Source: Vibrio celticus (lineage in GTDB: Bacteria > Pseudomonadota > Gammaproteobacteria > Enterobacterales > Vibrionaceae). From it: a DNA stretch of 64,000 nucleotides. The stretch is from contig NZ_AP025464.1 of the NCBI RefSeq assembly GCF_024347335.1, forward strand, positions 558,001-622,000, written 5' to 3'. The translations under genes were made by a program, and so were the position numbers. Positions 1-8,752 of this stretch are shown in pieces. Positions within the stretch are counted from its first letter, which is position 1, and each line of letters begins with the position of its first letter. Under the pieces are notes generated by a model that had not been told where the DNA came from, did no database searches, and saw only the letters and a program-made list of their open reading frames with translations.

Positions 1-738
1 GTCTCGAGAGATTAAGTTAGTCGCTGCGAATCCAACTCTAAACGGGCCAAAGAACCACAGGGCGCCAGCATCTATATTAAAAGCCGTTTCACCGTCACCA
101 TTTTCGCGTACGTCAGACAAGTCATAATTATTGACCGATGCAACATAATTGTACGTGTAGATACGCTGTAGTTTCGGTGAGATGCCAAACGATAAGTGAT
201 GCCCCATAAAAGTTTGATACTTCGCTAAAGAAAGACCAACTTCAGCAACTCCAATTGAAACCGATTCTACTGCCGAGCGCTGCAAATTATCCGTGTCACT
301 TCCCGACGTATATACATCTGGTGTAACAAAACTTTCAGTGTATGCTTTACCAAATATATTGGCTGCAATATACTGATTAGGTAGTGCAAAAGCTACCACG
401 CCACCTAAATCAAAGTTCGCTTGATTACCATCAAGTTTCTTCAATCCATCTGTAATATCACTGCCTGAAGCATCGAGTACCGCATCGATGTTAGACTTCA
501 TGTCGTTAGGGTCATTGTAATTACCGCCAAAACTTGGCGCAATCATTCCCACGTCATCATTACGACGATAAATAGCTACTAGTGCTGGGTTATAGAATGG
601 AGCGGTTAGGAAGTTAGCCGAAACAACACCCACACCACCCATCGCATCACCACGCGCTTCAATGGCGTAGTTTGCTGCTGAAAGAGGAAGACTGGCGAAT
701 GCAATTGACGCTGCGAGTAGTTTAGTAGTTTTTTTCAT
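1..738 (-). CDS. TraF-like outer-membrane protein, 3' end cut by window edge
   Basis: A minus-strand reading frame opens with ATG at 738 and stays open for 246 codons to the first base of the window, so the C-terminus is missing. The first ~21 residues form a signal peptide ending in LSAA. The rest is rich in alternating polar and hydrophobic residues with the pattern ARGDAMGGVGV and later YNPAL, which is how the Vibrio family named conjugal transfer protein TraF (PF13729) begins. The name is misleading: there is no conjugation gene nearby, and a beta-barrel of the FadL/porin kind in the outer membrane is a better guess. It starts 49 bp after the DUF2861 gene and is likely the fourth gene of the vxrA operon, at the position of vxrD in V. 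cholerae. Confidence 0.7.
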   Translation of the reverse strand, partial: MKKTTKLLAASIAFASLPLSAANYAIEARGDAMGGVGVVSANFLTAPFYNPALVAIYRRNDDVGMIAPSFGGNYNDPNDMKSNIDAVLDASGSDITDGLKKLDGNQANFDLGGVVAFALPNQYIAANIFGKAYTESFVTPDVYTSGSDTDNLQRSAVESVSIGVAEVGLSLAKYQTFMGHHLSFGISPKLQRIYTYNYVASVNNYDLSDVRENGDGETAFNIDAGALWFFGPFRVGFAATNLISRD

Positions 739-787
739 GCCGTTTATCTTTGTTTGATCCGTACATAGTTAACGGCACAATTTTAAA

Positions 788-1675
788 TTACTTTAGCTCT
801 TCTTCGCTAGAAATATCATAAGTTTTGCTGATAGTTTGTGCTTGTTCTATCGCTATGTCGCCTTGCCAGCGTGAATGCACCATTGAAACCGCCAAGACAT
901 AGCGATCATTGGGAAGTTCTTCTCCAGTGAGGTTCATTGGATAATCAGATTCGTAGCTCTTGCCCCACACCTGTTCATAGTGTTCATCAACGTAATCGTA
1001 CAAACCGATTTCAAGCTTAGGGAGCGGACAATAAGGATTGAGTAGTTCTTTTTTATCGATTCGCCACGTGTCTTTTGATGCCCAGCGAACTTGTTGACGC
1101 ATGGCAACTTCACCCAAAACAACCCAAGTGCTCCAAGACTTTCCGCCATCACCTTTAACGCTTAAACGGTATAAACCGGATTCAAGTTGAGAGGCTAAAT
1201 TGTAACGCTTGCGGTATAGACTCACCGATGCGTTGTTAACCACTTCACTGTCTTTGGTTAACTCACTGTCCGAAGAAACGATCTTATCGACCCACTTCTC
1301 GAAGGTAATGTCTTGAATGTTGTTTTCGGATTCAACATTAATCGATACACGAAAGGTATCTCGGCCAGGGCTTTGAATGATGTGTCTTTTAACGACGACT
1401 GAACTAATCCAATCTGGGAGTGTTTTTCTAGTGAGAGTTTTACCACAATCTTTGTTCAATGCTTGATCGAACAGTTCATTGAGGTGATCTTCTCGTGATT
1501 GAGACGAGTTGATTTGCCAAACTTCCACTAATGAGTCAAACATCTGAGGTAAATCATTATCTAGCAGATGTTTATGAACTTGAGTCAGAGCATCGCTGCT
1601 CTTAAACCAATCCGTTGCTTGCGCGGTATTCGCTACGCAAGAAAACATTAATAGTGGAAGTAAGGCTAATCTCAT
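788..1675 (-). CDS. DUF2861 family periplasmic protein (vxrC position)
   Basis: The 295-residue product has a clear signal peptide (about residues 1-20, ending in TAQA) and no other membrane segment, so it should be periplasmic. The rest resembles the Vibrio family DUF2861, of unknown function. Its ATG shares one base with the stop codon of the response-regulator gene upstream, which suggests translational coupling in the vxrA-vxrB operon. In V. cholerae the third gene of this operon is called vxrC and is also of unknown function; equating the two rests on position and general character, not on a computed alignment. It may be an accessory of the envelope sensor. Confidence 0.7.
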   Translation of the reverse strand: MRLALLPLLMFSCVANTAQATDWFKSSDALTQVHKHLLDNDLPQMFDSLVEVWQINSSQSREDHLNELFDQALNKDCGKTLTRKTLPDWISSVVVKRHIIQSPGRDTFRVSINVESENNIQDITFEKWVDKIVSSDSELTKDSEVVNNASVSLYRKRYNLASQLESGLYRLSVKGDGGKSWSTWVVLGEVAMRQQVRWASKDTWRIDKKELLNPYCPLPKLEIGLYDYVDEHYEQVWGKSYESDYPMNLTGEELPNDRYVLAVSMVHSRWQGDIAIEQAQTISKTYDISSEEELK

Positions 1676-2334
1676 TACGCTTTCATCTTGTAACCAACGC
1701 CACGCAGCGTTTCAATTTCTAGACCCGGCAGTTTCTGTCTTAGTTGCAGAACATGCGTGTCTACCGTACGTGTTGTTGGGAAATGGTTGTAACCCCATAC
1801 ATGGTCAAGCAGTTCATCACGTGTAAACACACGTCCAAGGTTACTTGCCAAGAACAGTAGAAGGTCAAATTCAGTGCGCGTTAACGTTACTTCCTGTTCA
1901 TTGAAAAACACTTCACGTGTCGCTTTATCGATAACAAGATTCTGAGCGATAACTTTTGATGCATCTTGTTCTTCAGAATCTGGCAGGCGAAGTTGAGCAC
2001 GAATTCGAGCAAATAGCTCAGCCTCTGCGAATGGCTTTGTTAAGTAGTCGTTTGCACCTGAATCTAGGCCCGCTACTTTATCTTTTACTGTCACGAGAGC
2101 CGTCAGCAAAATAACTGGGATATCTTTCTTTTTCTTCCAACCTGGAAGTGAATCTACTGAGTCGCCATCAGGAAGTTGACGATCTAGAATCACTAGATCC
2201 GCTTGTTCCCAGTAGCCTTCAACTTCAGAGATCAGTTCTGCATGCAAACATTCATATCCAGCTTGCTCAAGGCTAACTAATAAACCGTCAGCTAAATTTT
2301 TATCATCTTCAACGAGAAGCAATGTCTGTTTCAC
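1675..2334 (-). CDS. vxrB: OmpR-family response regulator VxrB/WigR
   Basis: A 219-residue response regulator. The receiver domain (about 1-115) has the acidic pair D10/D11, the phospho-acceptor D51 and the conserved lysine in LTKPF. The C-terminal winged helix (about 130-219) ends in the typical wing GVGYKM. The gene overlaps the upstream kinase gene by 26 bases and the downstream DUF2861 gene by one. The neighbouring pntAB genes match the V. cholerae locus VCA0563-0566, where VxrAB (also WigKR) responds to cell-wall damage and controls cell-wall synthesis, type VI secretion and biofilm genes. That function is transferred from V. cholerae. The receiver part is short and somewhat divergent, but all catalytic residues are present. 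Confidence 0.85.
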   Translation of the reverse strand: MKQTLLLVEDDKNLADGLLVSLEQAGYECLHAELISEVEGYWEQADLVILDRQLPDGDSVDSLPGWKKKKDIPVILLTALVTVKDKVAGLDSGANDYLTKPFAEAELFARIRAQLRLPDSEEQDASKVIAQNLVIDKATREVFFNEQEVTLTRTEFDLLLFLASNLGRVFTRDELLDHVWGYNHFPTTRTVDTHVLQLRQKLPGLEIETLRGVGYKMKA

Positions 2335-3781
2335 AAGGTATCTCCAAAATAAATGTTGTTGGGGGGCCGATAAGCGTCATGTGACCGCCCATTTTTCCGA
2401 CCATAGATTCCACTATCGTCAGACCTAAACCGAGTCCACTCTTACTTACGAATGGCTTTCTTAGTTGCCCCCAATCTTTGCGAGACAAGTCTCCATTATC
2501 TATAACTTTGAATGTCAGCTTCTTGTCAGAAGTATTCAGTTCTAGAATTACTGGTGCGACACCGTATTTCACGGCATTTCTGATTAGGTTATCGATACAC
2601 GTTCCTAACCAATATACGTTCACTTTTGCAGCAATATCTTTGTTTACACGCAGTTCAATTCCCGGTGCAAAATCTTCTTCAACTTTGTATTGGAGCCACT
2701 CTTCAACACTTGGCACCCACTCTGTTGCGAGCGGTTGGTTGTCTGATTGCAGGTAATCTTTACTTGCTTCCGCCAACTGTCTTAAACGGCGTGTATCTTC
2801 ACACAGCCTACGGAACTCATCATATACCGATTCTGGTAAGTGTTCGAACTCACGCCTGAACCCTTCCACCGTCAATGACAAACTCGCAATCGGCGTTCTT
2901 AATTCATGCGTTAGGATTTGAAGAACCAGCATACGACTCTTCATCTCTTGTTTCTTACTGTTCCAGCGGTAAATCGCCCAACCTAAGACAAGCATGATGT
3001 TGGCGATCACCAAGATAAACATGGCGACTTGCAGAAGCTCCGAATGATCTTCTATTTCCCAACACACGTTACCACGCTGGACAAAACAGCTTTTGCCTTC
3101 TGAAGACAAGCTAAACGATAACCCAGCAAGCGTGGCGTTTTCGTTCCAGACTGATTCTTTATACAGGTAATATCTGTCGCCGCGTTTTACCCACATCTCA
3201 TCGAGCTCAACAAACATACTGGCACCAGCAAGCAGCGCGGTGATGGCTTCGCTATCCATTTGTTGCAAGCGAGACAGCAGTTCGTCATGTTCGGTATTTG
3301 GTCGCTCTTGAATATGCATAAAGCGCTTCAGAGAGTCGAACTTTTCTGGGTACTTCTCAACGTATCGTGCAGCATAAGAACCACCACCAGGGTGAATCAA
3401 ACCACTACGGCTAAACCAACGGTCAGAAAGCTTGGTGCCTTTACACATTGCACGAGTAAAAACTAAAGGCTCAGTAATCAACGGGCTTAACGGCAGTTTA
3501 CCGCTACAGGTTTTTGATAACTGGTATAAGCGCTGGATGTCTTTTAATGGATACTCTGCTGTTTGTGGCTGCATAGAAGACGGCATGATCAAACGTGTTG
3601 GATAATCAGCCTGTAGCACTCGAATATCGTAAGATTCGATTGCCATTTCATGATCAAAGAGTTTGGTGAAATTATCGATACGCTCAGGTAAAGAGTCAGC
3701 AAATGCGTTTGCAGACACAGACAACGTAGCGATAAGAAGAGTAAATGTTCTTTTGATGATCACAAACCAACGCAAATTCAT
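2309..3781 (-). CDS. vxrA: Sensor histidine kinase VxrA/WigK
   Basis: Envelope-stress sensor kinase. I chose the ATG at 3781 because it gives a good signal peptide ending in ANAFA; an upstream ATG at 3805 would add eight residues and spoil it. A periplasmic sensor of about 220 residues is followed by one membrane helix (about 250-273), the H-box THELRTP (histidine near 290), and an ATPase domain with LIRNAVKYG, DNG and GLGLGL. This is the layout of VxrA, whose sensor domain detects beta-lactam or other wall stress in V. cholerae. It is the first gene of the operon, with about 600 bp of non-coding DNA upstream. Autoregulation is likely but no VxrB site was identified with confidence. Confidence 0.85.
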   Translation of the reverse strand: MNLRWFVIIKRTFTLLIATLSVSANAFADSLPERIDNFTKLFDHEMAIESYDIRVLQADYPTRLIMPSSMQPQTAEYPLKDIQRLYQLSKTCSGKLPLSPLITEPLVFTRAMCKGTKLSDRWFSRSGLIHPGGGSYAARYVEKYPEKFDSLKRFMHIQERPNTEHDELLSRLQQMDSEAITALLAGASMFVELDEMWVKRGDRYYLYKESVWNENATLAGLSFSLSSEGKSCFVQRGNVCWEIEDHSELLQVAMFILVIANIMLVLGWAIYRWNSKKQEMKSRMLVLQILTHELRTPIASLSLTVEGFRREFEHLPESVYDEFRRLCEDTRRLRQLAEASKDYLQSDNQPLATEWVPSVEEWLQYKVEEDFAPGIELRVNKDIAAKVNVYWLGTCIDNLIRNAVKYGVAPVILELNTSDKKLTFKVIDNGDLSRKDWGQLRKPFVSKSGLGLGLTIVESMVGKMGGHMTLIGPPTTFILEIPCETDIASR

Positions 3782-4000
3782 ATAGATCAACCAAATATAT
3801 ACCATTCGCTATCAAAGATAAATTTTTAACCGCATGAAAAACAGTGAGAATGACGAGTTACAGAGATAAAGTCCGATATATTACGGCCACTTTGTACAGA
3901 CGTACTAGTAGGCTGATTGGCAAGCCCAACCTCAATTGCGATAAGTTTCTGCTAAGCTTCGTAGCAGCTGAGCTCACACACAGGGTCACTCTCGTCAGAT
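3782..4000. other. Leader region of the vxr operon
   Basis: Non-coding stretch between vxrA and the small-RNA terminator. It contains a small inverted repeat, CTGCT-9-AGCAG at about 3949-3967, which could be an operator or a hairpin. The vxrA promoter must lie here or upstream. No convincing -35/-10 pair or reading frame was found. Confidence 0.4.
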
Positions 4001-4154
4001 AAAAAAAGGAGCTCAAATGAGCTCCTTATCGAGTTATTACAGATTACTTAGAAGCACTTTCTATAGATGTTCTAAGATGCTTAGACAGCTCTTTTTAGCA
4101 TCAACCAATGGTACCTAAGGGTGTTTTCTTGAAAGTTCAGTGGGTTATACCTCC
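4001..4154 (-). ncRNA. Candidate small RNA between pntB and vxrA
   Basis: A strong intrinsic terminator on the minus strand (8-bp stem 4007-4014/4019-4026, loop of four, then seven T) has no gene in front of it. About 140 bases upstream is an extended -10 element, TGCTAGACT (plus 4161-4169), which would start a transcript near 4154. The segment also holds a second inverted repeat, GATGCT...AGCATC. Reading frames in it are all very short. This is the layout of an Hfq-type small RNA. It matches no family I know. It could instead be the remnant of a decayed gene, since a 16-codon open stretch ends just before the terminator. Confidence 0.4.
4007..4026 (-). terminator. Intrinsic terminator of the candidate small RNA
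   Basis: Perfect 8-bp stem AGGAGCTC/GAGCTCCT with loop AAAT; read on the minus strand it is followed by seven T residues (plus 4001-4007). Confidence 0.75.
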
Positions 4155-4364
4155 CTCTAAAGTCTAGCATCAGTAAGAGCTAACTTAAACACAACTTACA
4201 TCACGTATTACACTGTCACATAGCGAATCTATCACTATCTACTTTACCCATTAATTAATATCTAGCTCATTCAGTACCTAGAAGACGCTTTATTGAAGCT
4301 GTTCTTTGAGTCGAAGGTGGAGCTAATAGCCCTACTGAATAAGAACTTGAAGACAATTAAAATT

Positions 4365-4385
4365 AAGGGCCCTTAACGAGCCCTT
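4365..4385 (-). terminator. Terminator after pntB
   Basis: Stem AAGGGC/GCCCTT with a nine-base loop, followed on the minus strand by an AT-rich tail with several T runs. It lies 28 bp past the pntB stop codon. Confidence 0.6.
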
Positions 4386-4412
4386 TTGATAACTATTGAC
4401 AGGTTAACCCAT

Positions 4413-5810
4413 CTAAATTAAAGCACTTATATTCAACAAGCTCGCTTTTGCGTCGCCAAACAGCATCTGCGTGTTCTCTTTGAAGAACAGTGGGTTTTGC
4501 ACACCGGCGTAACCTGTGTTCATCGAACGTTTGAATACGATAACATTCTGAGCGTTCCAAACTTCAAGTACTGGCATACCAGCAATTGGGCTGTTTGGAT
4601 CTTCAAGTGCTGCAGGGTTTACGGTGTCATTCGCACCAATTACCAATACAGTATCTGTCTCATCGAAGTCATCGTTGATTTCGTCCATTTCTAGAACGAT
4701 ATCGTAAGGCACTTTCGCTTCAGCAAGGAGTACGTTCATGTGACCCGGTAACCTACCAGCAACTGGGTGGATACCAAATCGAACATTAATGCCCTGCGCT
4801 CGTAGTTTCTCTGTGATTTCATGCACTGGGTATTGTGCTTGAGCTACTGCCATGCCGTATCCAGGAGTGATGATTACTGACTTAGAGTTTTTCAGCATAT
4901 CAGCCACATCTTCAGCTGATGTTTCGCGGTGTTCACCCTGCTCTTCATCGCCATCAGACACAACCACTTCTTGGCCGAATCCACCAGCAATAACGCTGAT
5001 GAAAGAGCGGTTCATCGCCTTACACATAATGTAAGACAGAATCGCACCCGACGAACCAACCAATGCACCAGTTACGATAAGCAGATCGTTTGCAAGCATG
5101 AAACCTGCCGCTGCTGCTGCCCAACCAGAGTACGAGTTAAGCATAGAGACAACTACTGGCATATCTGCGCCGCCAATCGATGCCACTAAATGGTAACCGA
5201 ATGCGAATGCGATAAGCGTCATCACCATTAGCGCGAACATGCTGCCGTCCGCTTTAACGAACATGATCATCAGTAGTGTAGAAACTACGATAGCCGCTAG
5301 ATTCCACTTGTGCTTATGAGGGATGTTCAATGCAGACGAAGAGATCACGCCGCGAAGCTTACCAAACGCAACAATAGAACCCGTGAACGTCACCGCACCG
5401 ATAAACACGCCAAGGAACACTTCCACTAGGTGGATCACGTGCTCTGCATGAATATCTGCAGGGTTGATAGAAACAGTAGCAGGTGGATCGATATAGCTGT
5501 TATAACCTACAAGTACCGCTGCCATACCTACGAAGCTGTGCAGAATCGCCACCAGCTCTGGCATTTCAGTCATTTCTACTTTTCTTGCGTAGTGGATACC
5601 AATGCCACCACCGATCACCATAGCAATGATGATCCATACAATACCTGCAGAGTGAGGACCAAAGATCGTCGCGATCAACGCAATTGCCATACCAGTAATA
5701 CCGTAATAGTTACCTGCACGCGCAGATTCCTGTTTCGATAACCCAGCCAAGCTCATAATAAAGAATACAGCAGCAACAATATAAGCTGCTTGTACTAATC
5801 CTTCAGACAT
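4413..5810 (-). CDS. pntB: NAD(P) transhydrogenase subunit beta
   Basis: PntB (465 residues) forms, with PntA, the proton-translocating transhydrogenase of the inner membrane, which makes NADPH from NADH at the expense of the proton gradient. About the first 270 residues contain the multiple membrane helices of domain II; the soluble C-terminal NADP(H)-binding domain III starts near residue 290 and contains the fingerprint ITPGYGMAVAQAQ and the motif VIGANDTVNPAA. Length matches the E. coli protein. It follows pntA after a 10-bp gap and is followed by a terminator. The pair next to vxrA is the same order as on V. cholerae chromosome 2. Confidence 0.95.
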   Translation of the reverse strand: MSEGLVQAAYIVAAVFFIMSLAGLSKQESARAGNYYGITGMAIALIATIFGPHSAGIVWIIIAMVIGGGIGIHYARKVEMTEMPELVAILHSFVGMAAVLVGYNSYIDPPATVSINPADIHAEHVIHLVEVFLGVFIGAVTFTGSIVAFGKLRGVISSSALNIPHKHKWNLAAIVVSTLLMIMFVKADGSMFALMVMTLIAFAFGYHLVASIGGADMPVVVSMLNSYSGWAAAAAGFMLANDLLIVTGALVGSSGAILSYIMCKAMNRSFISVIAGGFGQEVVVSDGDEEQGEHRETSAEDVADMLKNSKSVIITPGYGMAVAQAQYPVHEITEKLRAQGINVRFGIHPVAGRLPGHMNVLLAEAKVPYDIVLEMDEINDDFDETDTVLVIGANDTVNPAALEDPNSPIAGMPVLEVWNAQNVIVFKRSMNTGYAGVQNPLFFKENTQMLFGDAKASLLNISALI

Positions 5811-5820
5811 CTGTTACTCC

Positions 5821-7368
5821 TTAGTCTTTACGGAACATTTCAAGCATACGTTTGGTCACGGTAAAGCCACCAAAGATATTGATACTTGCAATTAATACGG
5901 CAATAAATGATAAGAACGTGACGACGCCACTTCCTTGTCCGATTTGTAACAGTGCACCAACTACAATGATGCCTGAAATCGCGTTAGTCACGGACATCAA
6001 CGGCGTATGCAGAGAATGGCTTACATTCCAAACTACGTAATAACCCACCACACAAGCGAGAACAAAAACGGTAAAGTGAGATAAGAACGCAGCAGGAGCA
6101 ACCGAAGCTACCCAAGCGAATGCACCAACACCTACCGCCATACCCGCCGCTTTCTTCATTGGAGAAACAGGTTCTTCAACTTTAGGCTCTGGTTTGGCCG
6201 CTTTTGGCTTAGCTTGTTGTGGTTGAGCTGAAACTTGAATTGGTGGAGCTGGCCAAGTGACCTCGCCCTCTTTAACGACAGTAACACCACGCAGAACAAC
6301 ATCTTCAAAGTCGATATTGATGTTGCCATCTTTCTCTTTGCAAAGCAGTTTCAGCAGGTTAACTAGGTTCGTTGCATACAGCTGAGATGATTGAGTCGGC
6401 AGTCGACCAACCATATCAGTGTAACCAACCACCTTAACGCCGTTAGCCGTTGTAATGACTTGATCCGCAACCGTGTATTCACAGTTACCGCCATTGGCTG
6501 CCGCAAGGTCTACAATCACACTACCTGCACTCATGCTGTCTACCATCTCTTTGGTAATCAGCTTCGGAGCCGGGCGACCTGGAATCAGCGCTGTTGTAAT
6601 GATGATATCAACGTCTTTCGCTTGAGCTGCATAAAGTTCTTCGGCTTTCTTATTGAATGCTTCAGACATCTCTTTTGCGTAGCCGTCACCAGCACTGGTA
6701 TCTTCCTTGAAATCCACTTCCAAGAATTCAGCACCCATCGACTCCACTTGTTCTTTAACTTCAGGACGAACATCGAATGAACGAACGATCGCACCTAAGC
6801 TACCCGCAGCGCCAATTGCCGCTAGGCCAGCAACACCAGCACCTGCAACAAGTACTTTTGCTGGTGGAACTTTACCCGCAGCCGTAATCTGACCCGTGAA
6901 GAATCGACCAAACTCATGCGCCGCTTCAACAACAGCACGATAACCCGCGATGTTTGCCATAGAACTCAATGCATCTAACGCCTGAGCTCTTGAAATTCGT
7001 GGAACAGAATCCATCGCCATCACGTTGATGTTACGACTGGACAATTGTTCCATTAATTCTGGATTTTGAGCAGGCCAAATAAAGCTGACCAATGTTGCGC
7101 CATCTTTAAGAAGATCGATTTCATTTTTAGACTCGTCAACGATCGGAGCGTTAACTTTAAAGATAATATCGGATTTCCAAGCTTCATCTGCGGTGACAAC
7201 CTTTGCTCCAGCTTGTTCATAAGCTGCATCTTCAAAACTTGCTAACGCACCTGCTTGTGATTCAACACAAACTTCAAATCCTAATTTTAGAAGCTGTTCT
7301 ACCGATTTCGGCGAAGCAGCGACTCGCGTTTCACCTGCGAGCGTTTCTCTTGGTACACCAATTTGCAT
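5821..7368 (-). CDS. pntA: NAD(P) transhydrogenase subunit alpha
   Basis: PntA (515 residues) supplies the NAD(H)-binding domain I and part of the membrane domain. The N-terminus MQIGVPRE is typical of the alanine-dehydrogenase-like fold, the Rossmann motif is VAGAGVAGLAAIGAA near 175, and the mobile-loop region includes TTALIPGRPAPKL. A proline- and lysine-rich linker (about 380-405) leads to four hydrophobic helices (about 410-510) that end in MLEMFRKD. It is the first gene of the pntAB operon. About 300 bp of non-coding DNA upstream should hold its promoter. Confidence 0.95.
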   Translation of the reverse strand: MQIGVPRETLAGETRVAASPKSVEQLLKLGFEVCVESQAGALASFEDAAYEQAGAKVVTADEAWKSDIIFKVNAPIVDESKNEIDLLKDGATLVSFIWPAQNPELMEQLSSRNINVMAMDSVPRISRAQALDALSSMANIAGYRAVVEAAHEFGRFFTGQITAAGKVPPAKVLVAGAGVAGLAAIGAAGSLGAIVRSFDVRPEVKEQVESMGAEFLEVDFKEDTSAGDGYAKEMSEAFNKKAEELYAAQAKDVDIIITTALIPGRPAPKLITKEMVDSMSAGSVIVDLAAANGGNCEYTVADQVITTANGVKVVGYTDMVGRLPTQSSQLYATNLVNLLKLLCKEKDGNINIDFEDVVLRGVTVVKEGEVTWPAPPIQVSAQPQQAKPKAAKPEPKVEEPVSPMKKAAGMAVGVGAFAWVASVAPAAFLSHFTVFVLACVVGYYVVWNVSHSLHTPLMSVTNAISGIIVVGALLQIGQGSGVVTFLSFIAVLIASINIFGGFTVTKRMLEMFRKD

Positions 7369-7668
7369 AGCTATTCCTTGACTATTGGCACGAATGACTT
7401 ATTCGTTTGTATCTAACGACAACTAATACTTCAAGCGTTTTGTTCAAAGAACAGGAAAAGTTATTACTTATAACGATTTGGATGGAATTTGAGCGCTTCA
7501 TTTGAAGAAATGACGACCGTCTCGAACGGAGAGGTCAAACCACTTGCAAATAATCCTTTAAATAACAACTTACTAGCTGTTCTTTGTCCCTAAAACTAAA
7601 AAGAGCTTTCAGCATATACACTGAAAGCTCTCTAAATTATGACCAACATCAATTCTAACCCTATTTGG
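7369..7668. other. Intergenic region upstream of pntA
   Basis: Holds the pntAB promoter and, at 7602-7631, the terminator of the next upstream gene. I see no reading frame and no operator of a known kind. Confidence 0.5.
7602..7631 (-). terminator. Terminator after the HlyU-family gene
   Basis: Perfect 11-bp stem AGAGCTTTCAG/CTGAAAGCTCT with an eight-base loop; a short T run follows on the minus strand. Confidence 0.8.
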
Positions 7669-7950
7669 TTAGCTAAATATATTGTCGCCCATTTGGTCGA
7701 TGAACATCTGCGATTTTTTTAGCATCAATTCATCGGCATCTTGTTTGTTTGAAACAACATCTGAACGAATAAAACGGTGAGTTTTGATTTCACCGTCGAA
7801 TTCTTTCTCGATTCGCCCAGCAACACGGTATTGACCAGATTCTGCAATGGCATCTTGATAGATATTGAAACCTTTATATTCGACTGGCTCAATCTCTACT
7901 TTTTGTTCGGTTTTTTCTTTGCCACCAAATAATCTAGAAAAGAATCCCAC
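7669..7950 (-). CDS. HlyU-family small protein (PF10115 type)
   Basis: A 93-residue protein starting MGFFSRLFGG, followed by a charged segment and a compact domain with YKGFNIYQDAI and HRFIRSDV. This is the pattern of the Vibrio family annotated as HlyU family transcriptional regulator (PF10115). It is not the ArsR-type HlyU known from V. cholerae: no winged helix is visible, and regulation of transcription is only an inherited label. The N-terminus may be a short amphipathic anchor. Downstream is a strong terminator; upstream, 39 bp away, is the ComFB-type gene on the same strand, so the two may be cotranscribed. Confidence 0.65.
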   Translation of the reverse strand: MGFFSRLFGGKEKTEQKVEIEPVEYKGFNIYQDAIAESGQYRVAGRIEKEFDGEIKTHRFIRSDVVSNKQDADELMLKKSQMFIDQMGDNIFS

Positions 7951-7989
7951 GTTTTTTACTCCTTAAATGACCGTATTCACCCTAAACTA

Positions 7990-8358
7990 TCATGACTGTT
8001 TACGGTTCAACAACGGCTTTTCGTACCATTGCAATTCTACGTCATCATCAAAATTGTGTTGACTAAATATAACGGGCACATTGTCGTCACGTTCACGTCT
8101 TCGATCGTCAATGATCATACTTTCAGCATTTTTGACCGCGATCTCGCTATTGCGTTTATAGAGCACCAATTTGTCTTCTGGCAATGCTGAGAGAAAATCG
8201 ATATCAAAACGAATATAGATAGGTTTTAGCTGACCTAAAGCCAAGCACGCGAGGTCGGCCAACTGTTCATTGGTATAACTAGACACATATTCCTCCGTAG
8301 CCAAAACATGACCTACCAGAGTTTCCATATAGTTATGTACATCAACACTAATTTGCAT
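7990..8358 (-). CDS. ComFB-family (late competence) protein, possible c-di-GMP receptor
   Basis: A 122-residue soluble protein. The region about 1-90 (VDVHNYMETLVGHVL, then CLALGQLKPIYIRF) fits the ComFB family, PF10719. ComFB-type proteins of cyanobacteria bind cyclic dinucleotides, including c-di-GMP; whether this one does is inference. It is supported by the neighbours: a membrane diguanylate cyclase gene is divergently transcribed 394 bp away, and a second GGDEF gene lies 3 kb further. The C-terminal 30 residues are polar and not conserved in the family as I know it. No ComFA or ComFC partner is nearby, so a competence role is unlikely. Confidence 0.7.
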   Translation of the reverse strand: MQISVDVHNYMETLVGHVLATEEYVSSYTNEQLADLACLALGQLKPIYIRFDIDFLSALPEDKLVLYKRNSEIAVKNAESMIIDDRRRERDDNVPVIFSQHNFDDDVELQWYEKPLLNRKQS

Positions 8359-8752
8359 ACCACACCTCCATTTGTAGCGGTTGTTTATGGCCTAGTTTTG
8401 ATCAATCAACAACCTTATCCCAGAACTTACATTAATTCCGTTCTAGACCTTACTCGAACTTCATTACAGATTTACAGTTCTCGCTTGTTGGTCATCATGT
8501 AACCATTAAGTACAAACCACCTAGATTTTGCTAAGTATCTATAACGACTAATTAATTTCTCATATATACTGTTTAGTTCGTTCTATGGTTAATAGCAACT
8601 CAAATACATATAAAAATGGTTGCACCAATAGCGAGCTATGGCTATGTTTTTGCTCTCATTTAAGCAAAATGCTTGGCAATTGCTTGTTTAACCGTATCCT
8701 ACGTATAGTATTAATTAATAAGAACATCATTATAGTTAGGCTCACCACATAA
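8359..8752. other. Divergent promoter region between ComFB and diguanylate cyclase genes
   Basis: AT-rich, with several near-TATAAT stretches and an imperfect inverted repeat, AAGCAA...TTGCTT, near 8661-8684. No reading frame or c-di-GMP riboswitch consensus was found. Confidence 0.4.

Noticed and set aside
1..738. Conjugation gene, as the family name TraF suggests
   Set aside because: No other transfer gene, origin or mobile-element mark is present; the protein looks like an outer-membrane barrel in a stress operon.
4020..4080. Short peptide of 16 codons ending before the terminator at 4026
   Set aside because: No start codon or ribosome-binding site in frame; a non-coding transcript explains the terminator better.
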